From NCBI GenBank assembly GCA_051878085.1, contig JBJEJN010000183.1, positions 1 through 32,927 on the forward strand: a stretch of DNA of 32,927 nt, written 5' to 3'. Of this stretch, positions 1 through 8,419 are shown piece by piece (the stretch's first letter is position 1; each line of letters starts with the position of its first letter). The position numbers and the translations under genes were made by a program. The DNA is from SFTH01 sp051878085. GTDB lineage: Bacteria > Bacillota > Clostridia > Christensenellales > Aristaeellaceae. The notes below the pieces were generated by a model. That model was not told the origin of the DNA and made no database searches. It saw only the letters and a program-made list of their open reading frames with translations.

Positions 1-1109
1 GCGCGTCGATTCTGGAAAACGTGGAGGTCATGAGCCGGGGCCTCCTGTTCTGGCGGAGCTTCACCCACTGGGTGGGCGGCATGGGCGTGCTGGTGTTCGT
101 GATGGCGCTGGTGCCCAGCGTCACCGACCGCTCCATCCACATCATGCGCGCGGAGATGCCCGGCCCGGTGGTGGGCAAGCTGATGCCCCGCGCGAGGGAC
201 ACCGCCAGCATCCTGTACAAGATCTACGTGGGCATGACCCTTGCGCAGATCATCCTGATGTGGGCCGGCGGCATGCCGCTGTACGAGAGCATCGTGCACG
301 CCTTCGGCACGGCGGGCACCGGCGGCTTCGGCGTGAAGGCCGACAGCATCGCGGGCTACAGCCCGTATCTGCAGTGGGTCATCACGGTGTTCATGCTGCT
401 CTTCGGCATCAACTTCAACCTCTACTACCTGCTGCTGATCCGCCGCTTCCGCGCTGCGGCCCAGAGCAGCGAATGCTGGTACTATCTGGGCATCGTGGGC
501 GTAAGCATCGCGCTGATCACCGCAAACATCCTGCCCATGTACGAAAGCTTTCAGGAGGCGTTGCGGCTGTCGGCCTTCCAGGTGGCCTCCATCGTCACCA
601 CCACCGGCTACGCCACGGCGGACTTCAACCTCTGGCCCCAGTTCTCCAAGGCGATATTGCTGCTGCTGATGATCGTGGGCGCCTGCGCGGGCTCCACCGG
701 CGGCGGCCTGAAGGTCTCCCGCGCGGTGATGCTGTTCAAGACGGTGGGCCGGGAGATCCGCCACCTGCTGCACCCGCGCTCGGTCAACAGCGTGCGCTTC
801 GAGGGCAAGCAGGTGGACGGCGCGACGCTCAAGGGCGTGAGCAGCTACTTCGCGCTCTACATCATCTGCATCCTGGCCATCTGCCTGATCCTGAGCCTGG
901 AGCCCTTCGATCTGGAGACGAACCTCAGCGCCACGCTGGCCTGCTTCAACAACATCGGCCCCGGCCTCGCAGCCGTCGGCCCGGCCTCCAACTACGCGGC
1001 CTATTCGCCGCTGTCCAAGCTGGTGCTGTCGCTGGCGATGCTGCTGGGACGACTGGAGATCTATCCCCTGCTGCTGACCCTGATCCCCACCACCTGGATC
1101 CGGAAGTGA
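1..1109 (+). CDS. trkH: TrkH-family potassium uptake channel subunit, 5' end cut by window
   Basis: Membrane subunit of a Trk/Ktr-type K+ uptake system, which normally works with a cytoplasmic TrkA NAD-binding regulator (not in the window). The frame is open from base 3 with no stop, so the GTG at 21 is an internal codon and the start lies upstream. About 368 residues remain, so roughly 80-110 N-terminal residues are missing compared with usual TrkH. All four pore-loop signatures are visible: HWVGGMGV near the left end, GTAGTGGFG (about 303-332), TTTGYAT (about 598-620) and NNIGPG (about 948-965). Several long hydrophobic helices lie between them. Family assignment is secure; ion preference (K+ versus Na+-coupled) is inferred from the family. 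The gene ends with TGA at 1107, followed by about 106 bases before the next gene. Confidence 0.93.
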   Translation, partial: ASILENVEVMSRGLLFWRSFTHWVGGMGVLVFVMALVPSVTDRSIHIMRAEMPGPVVGKLMPRARDTASILYKIYVGMTLAQIILMWAGGMPLYESIVHAFGTAGTGGFGVKADSIAGYSPYLQWVITVFMLLFGINFNLYYLLLIRRFRAAAQSSECWYYLGIVGVSIALITANILPMYESFQEALRLSAFQVASIVTTTGYATADFNLWPQFSKAILLLLMIVGACAGSTGGGLKVSRAVMLFKTVGREIRHLLHPRSVNSVRFEGKQVDGATLKGVSSYFALYIICILAICLILSLEPFDLETNLSATLACFNNIGPGLAAVGPASNYAAYSPLSKLVLSLAMLLGRLEIYPLLLTLIPTTWIRK

Positions 1110-1216
1110 GTTTTTCCCACCGTTTAACCCCCGCGCGGGTTTGAAATCCGCCGCAGCGGGTTATGAATATTCGATAGAAGCAAATTTGATCATTTTATTC
1201 AGGAAAGGAAGATAAC

Positions 1217-3085
1217 ATGTACTGCGTAAGAAAGGTCAGCGACCGCATCACCTGGATCGGCGGCGAGGATCGCCGCCTGGCCCTGTTTGAGAACGTCTAT
1301 CCCATCCCCACCGGCGTGTCCTACAACAGCTACTTCATCGACGATGAAAAGACGCTGGTGATGGACACCGTGGATCGCTCCGTCAGCGGACAGTTCTTCG
1401 AGAACCTGGAATACATGCTGGGCGACCGCAAGCTGGACTACCTCGTGGTCAACCACATGGAGCCCGACCACGCCGCCACCGTGGGCGATCTGGTGCGCCG
1501 CTATCCCGACACCACCATCGTCTGCAACAGCAAGATCGAGGTCATGCTGCGCCAGTACTTCAACTTCGAGACCGAAGGCCGCGTGCAGATCGTGAAGGAG
1601 GGCGACGTGCTCTCCACGGGCGAGATGCAGTTCACCTTCGTCATGGCCCCCATGGTGCACTGGCCGGAGGTCATGGTGACCTATGAGATCACCACCAAGA
1701 CCCTCTTCTCCGCCGACGCCTTCGGCACCTTCGGCGCGCTCAACGGCCGGATCTTCGCCGATCAGGTGGACTTCGAGCGCGACTACATGGACGAGGCCCG
1801 CCGCTACTACACCAACATCGTGGGCAAGTACGGCACGCAGGTCAAGGCCATCCTGAAGAAGGCCGCAACCATCGAGATCGAGATGATCTGCCCCCTGCAC
1901 GGCTTCGTGTGGCGCAGGAACCTGGGCGACTTCATTGAGAAGTACCAGCTCTGGGCCCACTATGAGCCCGAGGAGCAGGGCGTGCTGCTGGCCTACGCCT
2001 CCGTCTACGGCGGCACCGAGAACGCAGCCAACATCCTGGCCACCCAGCTCATCGAGCGCGGCGTGAAGGTGCAGATGTACGATGTGTCCGTGACCCATCC
2101 CTCCTACATCCTCTCCGACGCCTTCCGTTACAGCCACCTGGTGCTGGCCTCCACCACCTACAACGCCGGCATCTTCGTCAACATGGAGAACCTGGTGCAC
2201 GACATCGCCAACCACAACCTGCAGAACCGCACGGTTGCGCTGATCGAGAACGGCAGCTGGGCCCCCACCAGCGCGGGCCTGATGCGCAAGGTGCTCTCCG
2301 GCCTGAAGGGCACCGAGTTCATCGAGAACACCGTGACCCTGCGCAGCTCCCTGAAGGAGAACCAGATCGCCGATCTGGCCGCACTGGCGGACGAGATCGT
2401 GGCCAGCATGGGCAAGGATGCTCCGGCCCCCGCCGTCGTACCCGCCGCAGCGCCTGCACCGGTCAATGCATCCCTGGTGGATCCCTCCGCGATGTTCAAG
2501 CTCAGCTACGGCCTGTTCGTGCTGACCGCGCTGGACGGCGACAAGCACAACGGCTGCATCATCAACACTGCGGCCCAGCTCACCGACAACCCCAAGCGCA
2601 TCACCATCGCCGTGAACAAGGCCAACTACACCCACGACATGATCCTCAAGACCGGCGTGTTCAACGTCTCCGTGCTGTCCACCTCCGCGCCCTTTGCGCT
2701 GTTCAAGCAGTTCGGCTTCCAGAGCGGCCGCGACGTGGAGAAGTTCGACGGCAAGTACGAGATTCGCGTCAGCGACAACGGCCTGATCTACCTGAATCAG
2801 TACGCCAACGCCTTCATCTCCGGCAAGGTGGTGGACGCGCTGGACTACGGCACCCACACCCTGTTCGTGGCCGACGTGACCGAGGCGAAGGTGCTCTCCA
2901 AGGAGCCCAGCGTGACCTACGCCTACTACTTCGATCACATCAAGCCCAAGCCGCAGCCGAAGGACGAGACCAAGCCTGGCTGGATCTGCAAGATCTGCGG
3001 CTACGTCTACGAGGGCGAGGAGCTGCCCGCCGACTTCATCTGCCCGCTGTGCAAGCACGGCGCGGAGGACTTCGAGCGCACCTAA
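1217..3085 (+). CDS. Multidomain flavodiiron protein (A-type flavoprotein + flavin reductase + rubredoxin)
   Basis: A 622-residue protein that should reduce O2 (or NO) to protect an anaerobe, carrying its own electron-transfer modules. Residues 1-250 are the metallo-beta-lactamase-like diiron core with every expected iron ligand: H80, E82, D84 (H-x-E-x-D-H), H148, D167 and H228. Residues about 255-395 are a flavodoxin domain (YASVYGGTENA). An Ala/Pro-rich linker (about 401-418) leads to a flavin-reductase-like FMN domain (about 425-570). A short rubredoxin ends the protein with C591-x2-C594 and C609-x2-C612. Only 14 residues separate the two Cys pairs, so it is the compact rubrerythrin-type centre rather than a classic rubredoxin. 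The start has AGGAAAGG 9 bases upstream. A strong terminator follows, so it is probably transcribed alone. O2 versus NO preference cannot be read from the sequence. Confidence 0.95.
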   Translation: MYCVRKVSDRITWIGGEDRRLALFENVYPIPTGVSYNSYFIDDEKTLVMDTVDRSVSGQFFENLEYMLGDRKLDYLVVNHMEPDHAATVGDLVRRYPDTTIVCNSKIEVMLRQYFNFETEGRVQIVKEGDVLSTGEMQFTFVMAPMVHWPEVMVTYEITTKTLFSADAFGTFGALNGRIFADQVDFERDYMDEARRYYTNIVGKYGTQVKAILKKAATIEIEMICPLHGFVWRRNLGDFIEKYQLWAHYEPEEQGVLLAYASVYGGTENAANILATQLIERGVKVQMYDVSVTHPSYILSDAFRYSHLVLASTTYNAGIFVNMENLVHDIANHNLQNRTVALIENGSWAPTSAGLMRKVLSGLKGTEFIENTVTLRSSLKENQIADLAALADEIVASMGKDAPAPAVVPAAAPAPVNASLVDPSAMFKLSYGLFVLTALDGDKHNGCIINTAAQLTDNPKRITIAVNKANYTHDMILKTGVFNVSVLSTSAPFALFKQFGFQSGRDVEKFDGKYEIRVSDNGLIYLNQYANAFISGKVVDALDYGTHTLFVADVTEAKVLSKEPSVTYAYYFDHIKPKPQPKDETKPGWICKICGYVYEGEELPADFICPLCKHGAEDFERT

Positions 3086-3101
3086 ACAGCATCATCCATT
3101 T

Positions 3102-3140
3102 ACAGGAGATTGGAACGGAGGTTCCGATCTCCTGTTTTCA
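3102..3140 (+). terminator. Rho-independent terminator after the flavodiiron gene
   Basis: A 15-bp stem (3102-3116 with 3121-3135, one T-G wobble) closes a GGAG loop and is followed by TTTCATTCTT. It sits 16 bases after the stop codon and separates the flavodiiron gene from ftsH. Confidence 0.9.
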
Positions 3141-3157
3141 TTCTTCACCTCCAGTTA

Positions 3158-3186
3158 TTGTTGAATTTATATATGTGGAATAGAAT
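3158..3186 (+). promoter_or_regulatory. Candidate sigma-A promoter of ftsH
   Basis: TTGTTG (3158-3163), a 17-bp spacer and TAGAAT (3181-3186) lie between the upstream terminator and the ftsH start at 3224. The match is fair at -35 and good at -10. The position is the only intergenic space available to ftsH. Confidence 0.5.
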
Positions 3187-3223
3187 GGGCTGCAAGGGAT
3201 GAAATGAAAGGGGAAAACTGAGC

Positions 3224-5032
3224 GTGAATACCGTCAAATCGCCGAAAAAACCGCTGATATTCTACTATCTGATCTTCATGCTGGCGCTGTTTCTGTTCAA
3301 CGCCCTGCTGATGCCCAACATCAGCGAGATGCGGATTGAAGAGGTGGACTACGGCACCTTCATCACCATGACCGAGGACAAGCAGATCGATCAGGTGGAG
3401 ATTCAGACCAACCGCATCCTGTTCACCGACAAGGAGGGCAAGGTCTACAAGACCGGCCTGATGGACGATCCCAACCGCACCGAGCGGCTGTACGCCTCCG
3501 GCGCACAGTTCTCCAGCGAGATCATCGAGGAGATGTCGCCGCTGCTGAGCTTCTTCGTGAGCTGGATCGTCCCGATGCTGATCATCATCCTGCTGGGCCA
3601 GCTGCTGACCCGCAAGCTGATGAAGTCCGCCGGTGGTTCCAATTCCATGATGTTCAACATGGGCAAGAGCAACGCCAAGGTCTACGTGCAGTCCACCAAC
3701 GGCATCAAGTTCACGGACGTGGCCGGCGAGGACGAGGCCAAGGAGAACCTCACCGAGATCGTGGACTACCTGCACAACCCCGAGAAATACAAGGAGATCG
3801 GCGCGCAGATGCCCAAGGGTCTGCTGCTGGTCGGCCCTCCCGGCACCGGCAAGACCATGCTGGCCAAGGCGGTGGCGGGCGAGGCCAACGTGCCCTTCTT
3901 CTCCATGTCCGGCTCCGAATTCGTGGAGATGTTCGTGGGCATGGGCGCTTCCAAGGTGCGCGACCTGTTCAAGCAGGCCAAGGAGAAGGCGCCCTGCATC
4001 GTGTTCATCGACGAGATCGACGCCATCGGCAAGAAGCGCGACGGCCAGCTGGGCGGCAACGACGAGCGTGAGCAGACGCTCAATCAGCTGCTGACCGAGA
4101 TGGACGGCTTCGAGGGCAACAACGGCGTGATCATCCTGGCGGCGACGAACCGTCCGGAGTCCCTCGACCCGGCGCTAACCCGTCCGGGACGCTTCGACCG
4201 CCGCGTTCCGGTGGAGCTGCCCGACCTGAAGGGCCGCGAGGAGATCCTGAAGGTGCACGCGAAGAAGATCAAGCTGGAGGGCCCGGTGGACTTCAACCGC
4301 GTGGCGCGCATGGCCAGCGGCGCATCCGGCGCGGAGCTTGCCAACATCGTCAACGAGGCGGCGCTGCGTGCGGTGCGCGACGGCCGCAAGGGCGCGACCC
4401 AGGCCGACCTGGAGGAGAGCATCGAGGTGGTCATCGCGGGCTACCAGAAGAAGAACGCCATCCTCACCGCCGAGGAGAAGCGCATCGTGTCCGCCCACGA
4501 GATCGGCCACGCGCTGGTGGCAGCGAAGCAGACCAACTCCGCCCCGGTGCAGAAGATCACCATCATTCCCCGCACCTCCGGCGCGCTGGGCTACACCATG
4601 CAGGTGGAGGAGGGCAACCACTACCTGATGAGCAAGACCGAGATCGAAAACAAGATCGCCACCTTCACCGGCGGACGCGCCGCCGAGGAAGTGATGTTCG
4701 GCTCCGTGACCACCGGCGCATCCAACGACATCGAGCAGGCCACGAAGCTGGCGCGCGCGATGATCACCCGCTACGGCATGAGCGAGGACTTCGACATGGT
4801 GGCGCTGGAGACCGTGACGAACCAGTACCTGGGCGGCGACGCGTCGCTGGCCTGCTCGGCAGAGACCCAGACCCAGATCGACAGGCAGGTGGTGGCGCTG
4901 GTCAAGAAGCAGCACGACAAGGCCATCAGGATTCTGATGGACAATCGGGAAAAGCTCAACGAGCTGACCGAGTTCCTCTACGACCGCGAAACCATCACCG
5001 GCGAGGAGTTCATGGAAATCCTCAACGGCTGA
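3224..5032 (+). CDS. ftsH: ATP-dependent zinc metalloprotease FtsH
   Basis: Membrane-anchored AAA+ protease of 602 residues that degrades unassembled or damaged membrane proteins and short-lived regulators. Two transmembrane segments (about 11-30 and 107-128) bracket the small extracytoplasmic domain. The AAA module has Walker A GPPGTGKT (204-211), Walker B IVFIDE (259-264) and the second region of homology with arginine fingers around R320-R326. The zinc site is H425-E-I-G-H429, where HEAGH is more usual; a third ligand, Asp, is seen at about D502 in ASNDIEQAT. The start is GTG with an AAGGGGA ribosome site upstream. Length is slightly short for the family, at the C-terminal tail. A terminator follows the gene. 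Certain by family. Confidence 0.97.
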   Translation: MNTVKSPKKPLIFYYLIFMLALFLFNALLMPNISEMRIEEVDYGTFITMTEDKQIDQVEIQTNRILFTDKEGKVYKTGLMDDPNRTERLYASGAQFSSEIIEEMSPLLSFFVSWIVPMLIIILLGQLLTRKLMKSAGGSNSMMFNMGKSNAKVYVQSTNGIKFTDVAGEDEAKENLTEIVDYLHNPEKYKEIGAQMPKGLLLVGPPGTGKTMLAKAVAGEANVPFFSMSGSEFVEMFVGMGASKVRDLFKQAKEKAPCIVFIDEIDAIGKKRDGQLGGNDEREQTLNQLLTEMDGFEGNNGVIILAATNRPESLDPALTRPGRFDRRVPVELPDLKGREEILKVHAKKIKLEGPVDFNRVARMASGASGAELANIVNEAALRAVRDGRKGATQADLEESIEVVIAGYQKKNAILTAEEKRIVSAHEIGHALVAAKQTNSAPVQKITIIPRTSGALGYTMQVEEGNHYLMSKTEIENKIATFTGGRAAEEVMFGSVTTGASNDIEQATKLARAMITRYGMSEDFDMVALETVTNQYLGGDASLACSAETQTQIDRQVVALVKKQHDKAIRILMDNREKLNELTEFLYDRETITGEEFMEILNG

Positions 5033-5052
5033 TTTCGGCATTCTCCCCCTTC

Positions 5053-5090
5053 GCCCGCATCGCCGGATTCCCGGACGGTGCGGGCTTTTT
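5053..5090 (+). terminator. Rho-independent terminator after ftsH
   Basis: GCCCGCATCG-CCGG pairs with CCGGACGGTGCGGGC (one bulge, one wobble) and is followed by five T. It starts about 20 bases after the ftsH stop. Confidence 0.88.
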
Positions 5091-5111
5091 CTCTGCGCGC
5101 TTTCAATGTGC

Positions 5112-5140
5112 TTGCGGGCTTTACAGAGATGGGCTAAGAT
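5112..5140 (+). promoter_or_regulatory. Candidate promoter of the MATE-aldo/keto reductase operon
   Basis: TTGCGG (5112-5117), a 17-bp spacer and TAAGAT (5135-5140) lie between the ftsH terminator and the MATE start at 5207. The -35 match is weak, so this is a candidate only. Confidence 0.4.
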
Positions 5141-5206
5141 GGAATGAGATAATACAAGCTGCCTTCAAGGGCGGAGACAGAACATACAAAAGAGAGGCCC
5201 GTACCC

Positions 5207-6577
5207 ATGCAAAAGGGAACCCAGAACATGACCGTCGGCAGCGTGCGCCGCGCAATCGTCAGCTTTGCCATGCCCATCTTCCTGAGCCAGCTGTTTCAGC
5301 AGCTGTACAACACGGCGGATTCGGTGATCGTGGGCAACCTGCTGGGCAAGCAGGCGCTGGCGGCGGTGAGCTCGTCCGCATCGCTGATTCAGCTGCTCAC
5401 GGCGCTGATGATCGGCATCGCTCTGGGCGCGGGCGTAGTCATCTCCCGGCACTTCGGCGCGGAGGACTACGACACGCTCTCCCGGGCCATCCATACCACG
5501 GCAGCCTTCGGCATCATCGCGGGCGCGGCGCTGACGGTGCTCGGCGTGCTGCTCTCCCCCGCGCTGCTGCGCTGGATGGGCACCGCGCCGGACGTGATGG
5601 ACAATTCCGTCATCTACTTCCGCAACTACTTCCTCGGCTCCATGGCGGTGATGCTCTACAACGTGTTCACCGGCATCATGAACGCCCTGGGCGACAGCCG
5701 CCGCCCGCTGTACTACCTGATGCTCTCCTCCGCGCTGAACATTGCGCTGGACCTGTTGTTCATCGGCGTGTTCCACTTGGGCGTGGGCTCGGCGGCGGTG
5801 GCCACGGTGATCTCCCAGGCGGTGAGCGCACTGCTGAGCTTTTTGCACCTGCGCAAGCCCGGCACGATCTTCCAGCTCCGGCTGCGCAAGCTGCGCGTGC
5901 ACCTCGATCTGATGAAGGAGATCGTGCGCATGGGCCTGCCCACCGGCGTGCAGAACTCCGTCATCTCCATCGCAAACGTGCTGGTGCAGAGCTACATCAA
6001 CTCCTTCGGCTCCGACGCAATGGCCGCCTGCGGCACCTACGCCAAGCTCCAGGGCTTCGGCTTCCTGCCCATCACCAGCTTCGCGCTGGCGCTGACCACC
6101 TTCGTCAGCCAGAACCTGGGCGCGAAGCAGTATGAGCGCGCAAGGCAGGGCGCGCGCTTCGGCATCCTGTCCACGGTAGTCATGGCGGAGATCATCGGCA
6201 TTCTGATGGTCATCTTCGCCGTACCGATGGCGAGGCTCTTCAACAGCGACCCGGAGGTCGTGCGCATCGCGGTGAGCCAGACCCGCATCGAGAACCTGTT
6301 CTTCTTCCTGCTGGCCTTCTCCCACGCCGTTGCGGGCGTGTGCCGGGGCGCGGGTCGGGCCACGGTGCCCATGCTGGTGATGCTCTCGTCCTGGTGTGTG
6401 TTCCGCATCATCTTCATCTCCATCGCCATGCGCATCCTGCGCGACATCCGCGTGCTGTTCTGGTGCTACCCCCTCACCTGGGCCATCAGCTCGGCCATCT
6501 TTCTGGCCTACTACCTCAAATCGGACTGGGTGCACGGCTTTGAACGCCCCCGCGCGCACTTCGCCCTGCACCACTAA
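5207..6577 (+). CDS. MATE family multidrug/cation antiporter
   Basis: A 456-residue membrane exporter of the MATE superfamily, which moves drugs or cationic metabolites outward using Na+ or H+ gradients. The family opening is clear: a Gly-Ser pair followed by an amphipathic stretch, then FQQLYNTADSVIVG near residues 29-43. About 12 hydrophobic helices are arranged as two repeats of six, the second beginning near residue 240 with MGLPTGVQNS. The ATG at 5207 has AGAGAGG upstream. An in-frame ATG at 5228 preceded by AAAGGGA is a credible alternative, because many relatives start at that MT(V/E)GS. The stop overlaps the ribosome site of the next gene, so the two are co-transcribed. The substrate cannot be told. 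Confidence 0.92.
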   Translation: MQKGTQNMTVGSVRRAIVSFAMPIFLSQLFQQLYNTADSVIVGNLLGKQALAAVSSSASLIQLLTALMIGIALGAGVVISRHFGAEDYDTLSRAIHTTAAFGIIAGAALTVLGVLLSPALLRWMGTAPDVMDNSVIYFRNYFLGSMAVMLYNVFTGIMNALGDSRRPLYYLMLSSALNIALDLLFIGVFHLGVGSAAVATVISQAVSALLSFLHLRKPGTIFQLRLRKLRVHLDLMKEIVRMGLPTGVQNSVISIANVLVQSYINSFGSDAMAACGTYAKLQGFGFLPITSFALALTTFVSQNLGAKQYERARQGARFGILSTVVMAEIIGILMVIFAVPMARLFNSDPEVVRIAVSQTRIENLFFFLLAFSHAVAGVCRGAGRATVPMLVMLSSWCVFRIIFISIAMRILRDIRVLFWCYPLTWAISSAIFLAYYLKSDWVHGFERPRAHFALHH

Positions 6578-6589
6578 GGAGGCACTTCC

Positions 6590-7792
6590 ATGGACGTCAA
6601 CATCAATTCCGGCATGCAGTACCGCCCCGGTGCGGGCGGAGACATGCTGTCCGTGCTGGGCTACGGCTGCATGCGCTTTACGAAGAAGGGCGGCAGCGTC
6701 GATCTGGACAAGGCCGGGCGTGAGCTGATGGCCGCCATCGACGGCGGCGTGAACTACCTGGACACGGCCTACATCTATTCCGGCAACGAGATCGCCGTGG
6801 GCAAAATTCTGGAGAAGTACCACGCCCGCGACCGGGTGTACATCGCCACGAAGCTGCCCCAGTACCTGATCAAGTCCCGTGCGGGGGTGGAGCGCACCTT
6901 CCGCGAGGAGCTGAGCCGCCTGCGCACCGACCACATCGACTACTACCTGATGCACATGATTACCGACGTGGCCTCCTGGCACAAGCTGGAGGGCCTGGGC
7001 ATCCGGGAGTGGATCGCCGAGAAGAAGGCGGCGGGCGAGATCCGGCACATCGGCTTCTCCTTCCATGGGAACACGGACATGTTTTTGCAGATCCTGAACG
7101 CCTACGACTGGGACTTCTGCCAGATCCAGTACAACTACATGGACGAGCACAGTCAGGCGGGGCGCAGGGGTCTGGAGGCCGCGCAGGCAAAGGGCGTTCC
7201 GGTCATCATCATGGAGCCGCTGCGTGGCGGACGGCTGGTGAACCTGCTGCCCAGGTCTGCACAGGCGCGCATCGCGGAGCATCCACACGGATGGACGGCG
7301 GCGCAGTGGGGCCTGAACTGGCTGTGGGATCAGAGCGGCGTGACCTGCCTGCTCTCCGGCATGAACAGCATGGAGATGGTACAGGAGAACCTGCGCGCCG
7401 CCTGCGCTTCCCGCGCGGGGAGCTTCACGCAGGAGGACTTCGACTTCATCGACGGGCTCAGAAAGGAGATCAACGCCAGCGTGCGCGTGGGCTGCACCGG
7501 CTGCGGCTACTGCATGCCCTGCCCCCAGGGCGTGGACATCCCCGGCAGCTTCCGCTGTCTGAACGAGATCGCCATCGACGGCAGGAAGAAGGCCACGAAG
7601 GAGTACTGGCAGGTGACCGCCGTGCGCAAGGTTCCCGGCAGCGCCTCCCGCTGCATCGGCTGCGGCAAGTGCGAGCGCCACTGTCCCCAGCAGATTCCCA
7701 TCCGGGAGATGCTGAAGGTCGCGGCGAAGGAGCTGGAGACCCCCTTTTACAGGATCGGCCGCTGGGCCATGCAGGTCTGGAAACCGTGGTAA
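6590..7792 (+). CDS. Aldo/keto reductase with C-terminal 4Fe-4S ferredoxin-like domain
   Basis: A 400-residue oxidoreductase. Residues 18-290 form an aldo/keto reductase barrel with the full catalytic tetrad: D58, Y63, K88 and H122. Residues 300-370 carry two cysteine clusters, C302-x2-C305-x2-C308-x2-C311-P and C355-x2-C358-x2-C361-x3-C365-P, predicted to hold two 4Fe-4S centres. This fused form is common in anaerobic Firmicutes, and its physiological substrate is generally unknown. A perfect AAGGAGG overlaps the stop of the MATE gene and sits 8 bases before the ATG, so the pair forms a tight operon. The Fe-S centres suggest that ferredoxin may supply electrons, which is inference. The first cluster spacing (x2 before the last Cys) is a little tighter than the usual x3. 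Confidence 0.92.
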   Translation: MDVNINSGMQYRPGAGGDMLSVLGYGCMRFTKKGGSVDLDKAGRELMAAIDGGVNYLDTAYIYSGNEIAVGKILEKYHARDRVYIATKLPQYLIKSRAGVERTFREELSRLRTDHIDYYLMHMITDVASWHKLEGLGIREWIAEKKAAGEIRHIGFSFHGNTDMFLQILNAYDWDFCQIQYNYMDEHSQAGRRGLEAAQAKGVPVIIMEPLRGGRLVNLLPRSAQARIAEHPHGWTAAQWGLNWLWDQSGVTCLLSGMNSMEMVQENLRAACASRAGSFTQEDFDFIDGLRKEINASVRVGCTGCGYCMPCPQGVDIPGSFRCLNEIAIDGRKKATKEYWQVTAVRKVPGSASRCIGCGKCERHCPQQIPIREMLKVAAKELETPFYRIGRWAMQVWKPW

Positions 7793-7793
7793 A

Positions 7794-8049
7794 GGCGGCG
7801 AGCCGCCGCTGGCACATGCCTATCGGCGTTTGAGCGAACGCACCTCTGCCCCCATAGATTCAAGGGGCAGAGGTGCTGTGTTTCCTTCCGCATGATTCTG
7901 TATCTGCTGGCACGAAACCCGCCTCGGCGGCTATGAGGCGGGTTTCTTACGTCCGGTTTTGAAAATACTGTAGCGAGCCCCGATGGCAGGCAGGGCCTGC
8001 TGCCACATCGCTTCGCGGCAGGCAGGGCCCGCGCCCACATCGCTTCGCG
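7794..8049. repeat. Multi-hairpin repeat element, copy A
   Basis: First of three tandem copies filling the gene-free space 7793-8419. In order: a small hairpin GCGGCG-AGC-CGCCGC (7795-7809); hairpin 1 with a perfect 13-bp stem (7840-7852 with 7864-7876) and loop CATAGATTCAA; a pyrimidine-rich link; hairpin 2 with a perfect 11-bp stem (7915-7925 with 7935-7945) and loop GGCGGCTAT, flanked by CACG and CTTAC; and a third hairpin, TGGCAG with CTGCCA (7984-8005). A short internal duplication (ATCGCTTCGCGG) marks the junction with copy B. The block lies between two convergent genes. Short frames within it are by-products of the stems. I do not recognise the element. Confidence 0.85.
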
Positions 8050-8231
8050 GTTTGAGCGAACGCACCTCTGCCCCCATTGATTCAAGGGGCAGAGGTGCTG
8101 TGTTTCCTTCCGCATGGTTCTGTATCTGCTGGCACGAAACCCGCCTCGGCGGCTATGAGGCGGGTTTCTTACTTCCAGTTTTGAAAATACTGTGGCGAGC
8201 CCCGCTGGCAGGCAGGGCCTGCTGCCACATC
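8050..8231. repeat. Multi-hairpin repeat element, copy B
   Basis: Near-identical to copy A, displaced by 222 bases. Hairpin 1 is 8062-8074 with 8086-8098 and its loop differs by one base (CATTGATTCAA). Hairpin 2 is 8137-8147 with 8157-8167. The downstream TGGCAG/CTGCCA hairpin follows. The few substitutions fall outside the stems, as expected for a recent tandem duplication. Confidence 0.85.
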
Positions 8232-8410
8232 TGCGAACAAGTCCCTATCCCCATAGATCAGAGGGATAGGGACTCTGTGTTGCTTTCCGATTGATATTGC
8301 AGCCGAATACACGAAATTCGACCCGGCAGGAATGGGTCGAATTTCTTATGTCCGGCTCTGAAGATACTGTGGCGAGCTGCTGCTGGCAGGGTTACGGGGA
8401 GTCTGTATCC
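8232..8410. repeat. Multi-hairpin repeat element, copy C (diverged)
   Basis: Diverged third copy. Hairpin 1 has a completely different but perfectly paired 12-bp stem (AGTCCCTATCCC with GGGATAGGGACT, 8240-8251 and 8263-8274) around the conserved loop CATAGATCAGA. Hairpin 2 is AAATTCGACCC with GGGTCGAATTT (8314-8324 and 8334-8344) around GGCAGGAAT. Flanks CACG and CTTATG are kept. The stem changes relative to A and B are compensatory. It ends at the 3' end of the convergent DUF218 gene. Confidence 0.85.
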
Positions 8411-8419
8411 ATGCCACAT

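Noticed and set aside
1110..1216. Terminator after trkH
   Set aside because: GC-rich short inverted matches near 1126-1162 are imperfect and lack a T-run, so I do not call one.
1199..3058. About 620-codon open frame antisense to the flavodiiron gene
   Set aside because: Composition of a shadow frame, no ribosome site, and the sense frame has all catalytic residues.
5165..7681. Very long open frames opposite real genes, e.g. about 840 codons on the minus strand here and about 740 codons on the plus strand at 16574-18784
   Set aside because: They lie antisense to clear MATE, aldo/keto reductase and azlC genes and have His/Gly/Ala/Arg-rich, low-complexity translations typical of GC-rich shadow frames; no family motifs.
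7747..8115. Minus-strand frame of about 120 codons through the tandem hairpin repeats, with a repeated CPLN-WGQR peptide also seen near 21133
   Set aside because: The peptide similarity comes from the conserved hairpin loop; in copy C the same frame has a stop, so selection is on structure, not on a protein.
7840..8344. Possible CRISPR array
   Set aside because: Only three units with a period near 222 bases, palindromic units of differing stem sequence, no spacers of constant size and no cas genes.
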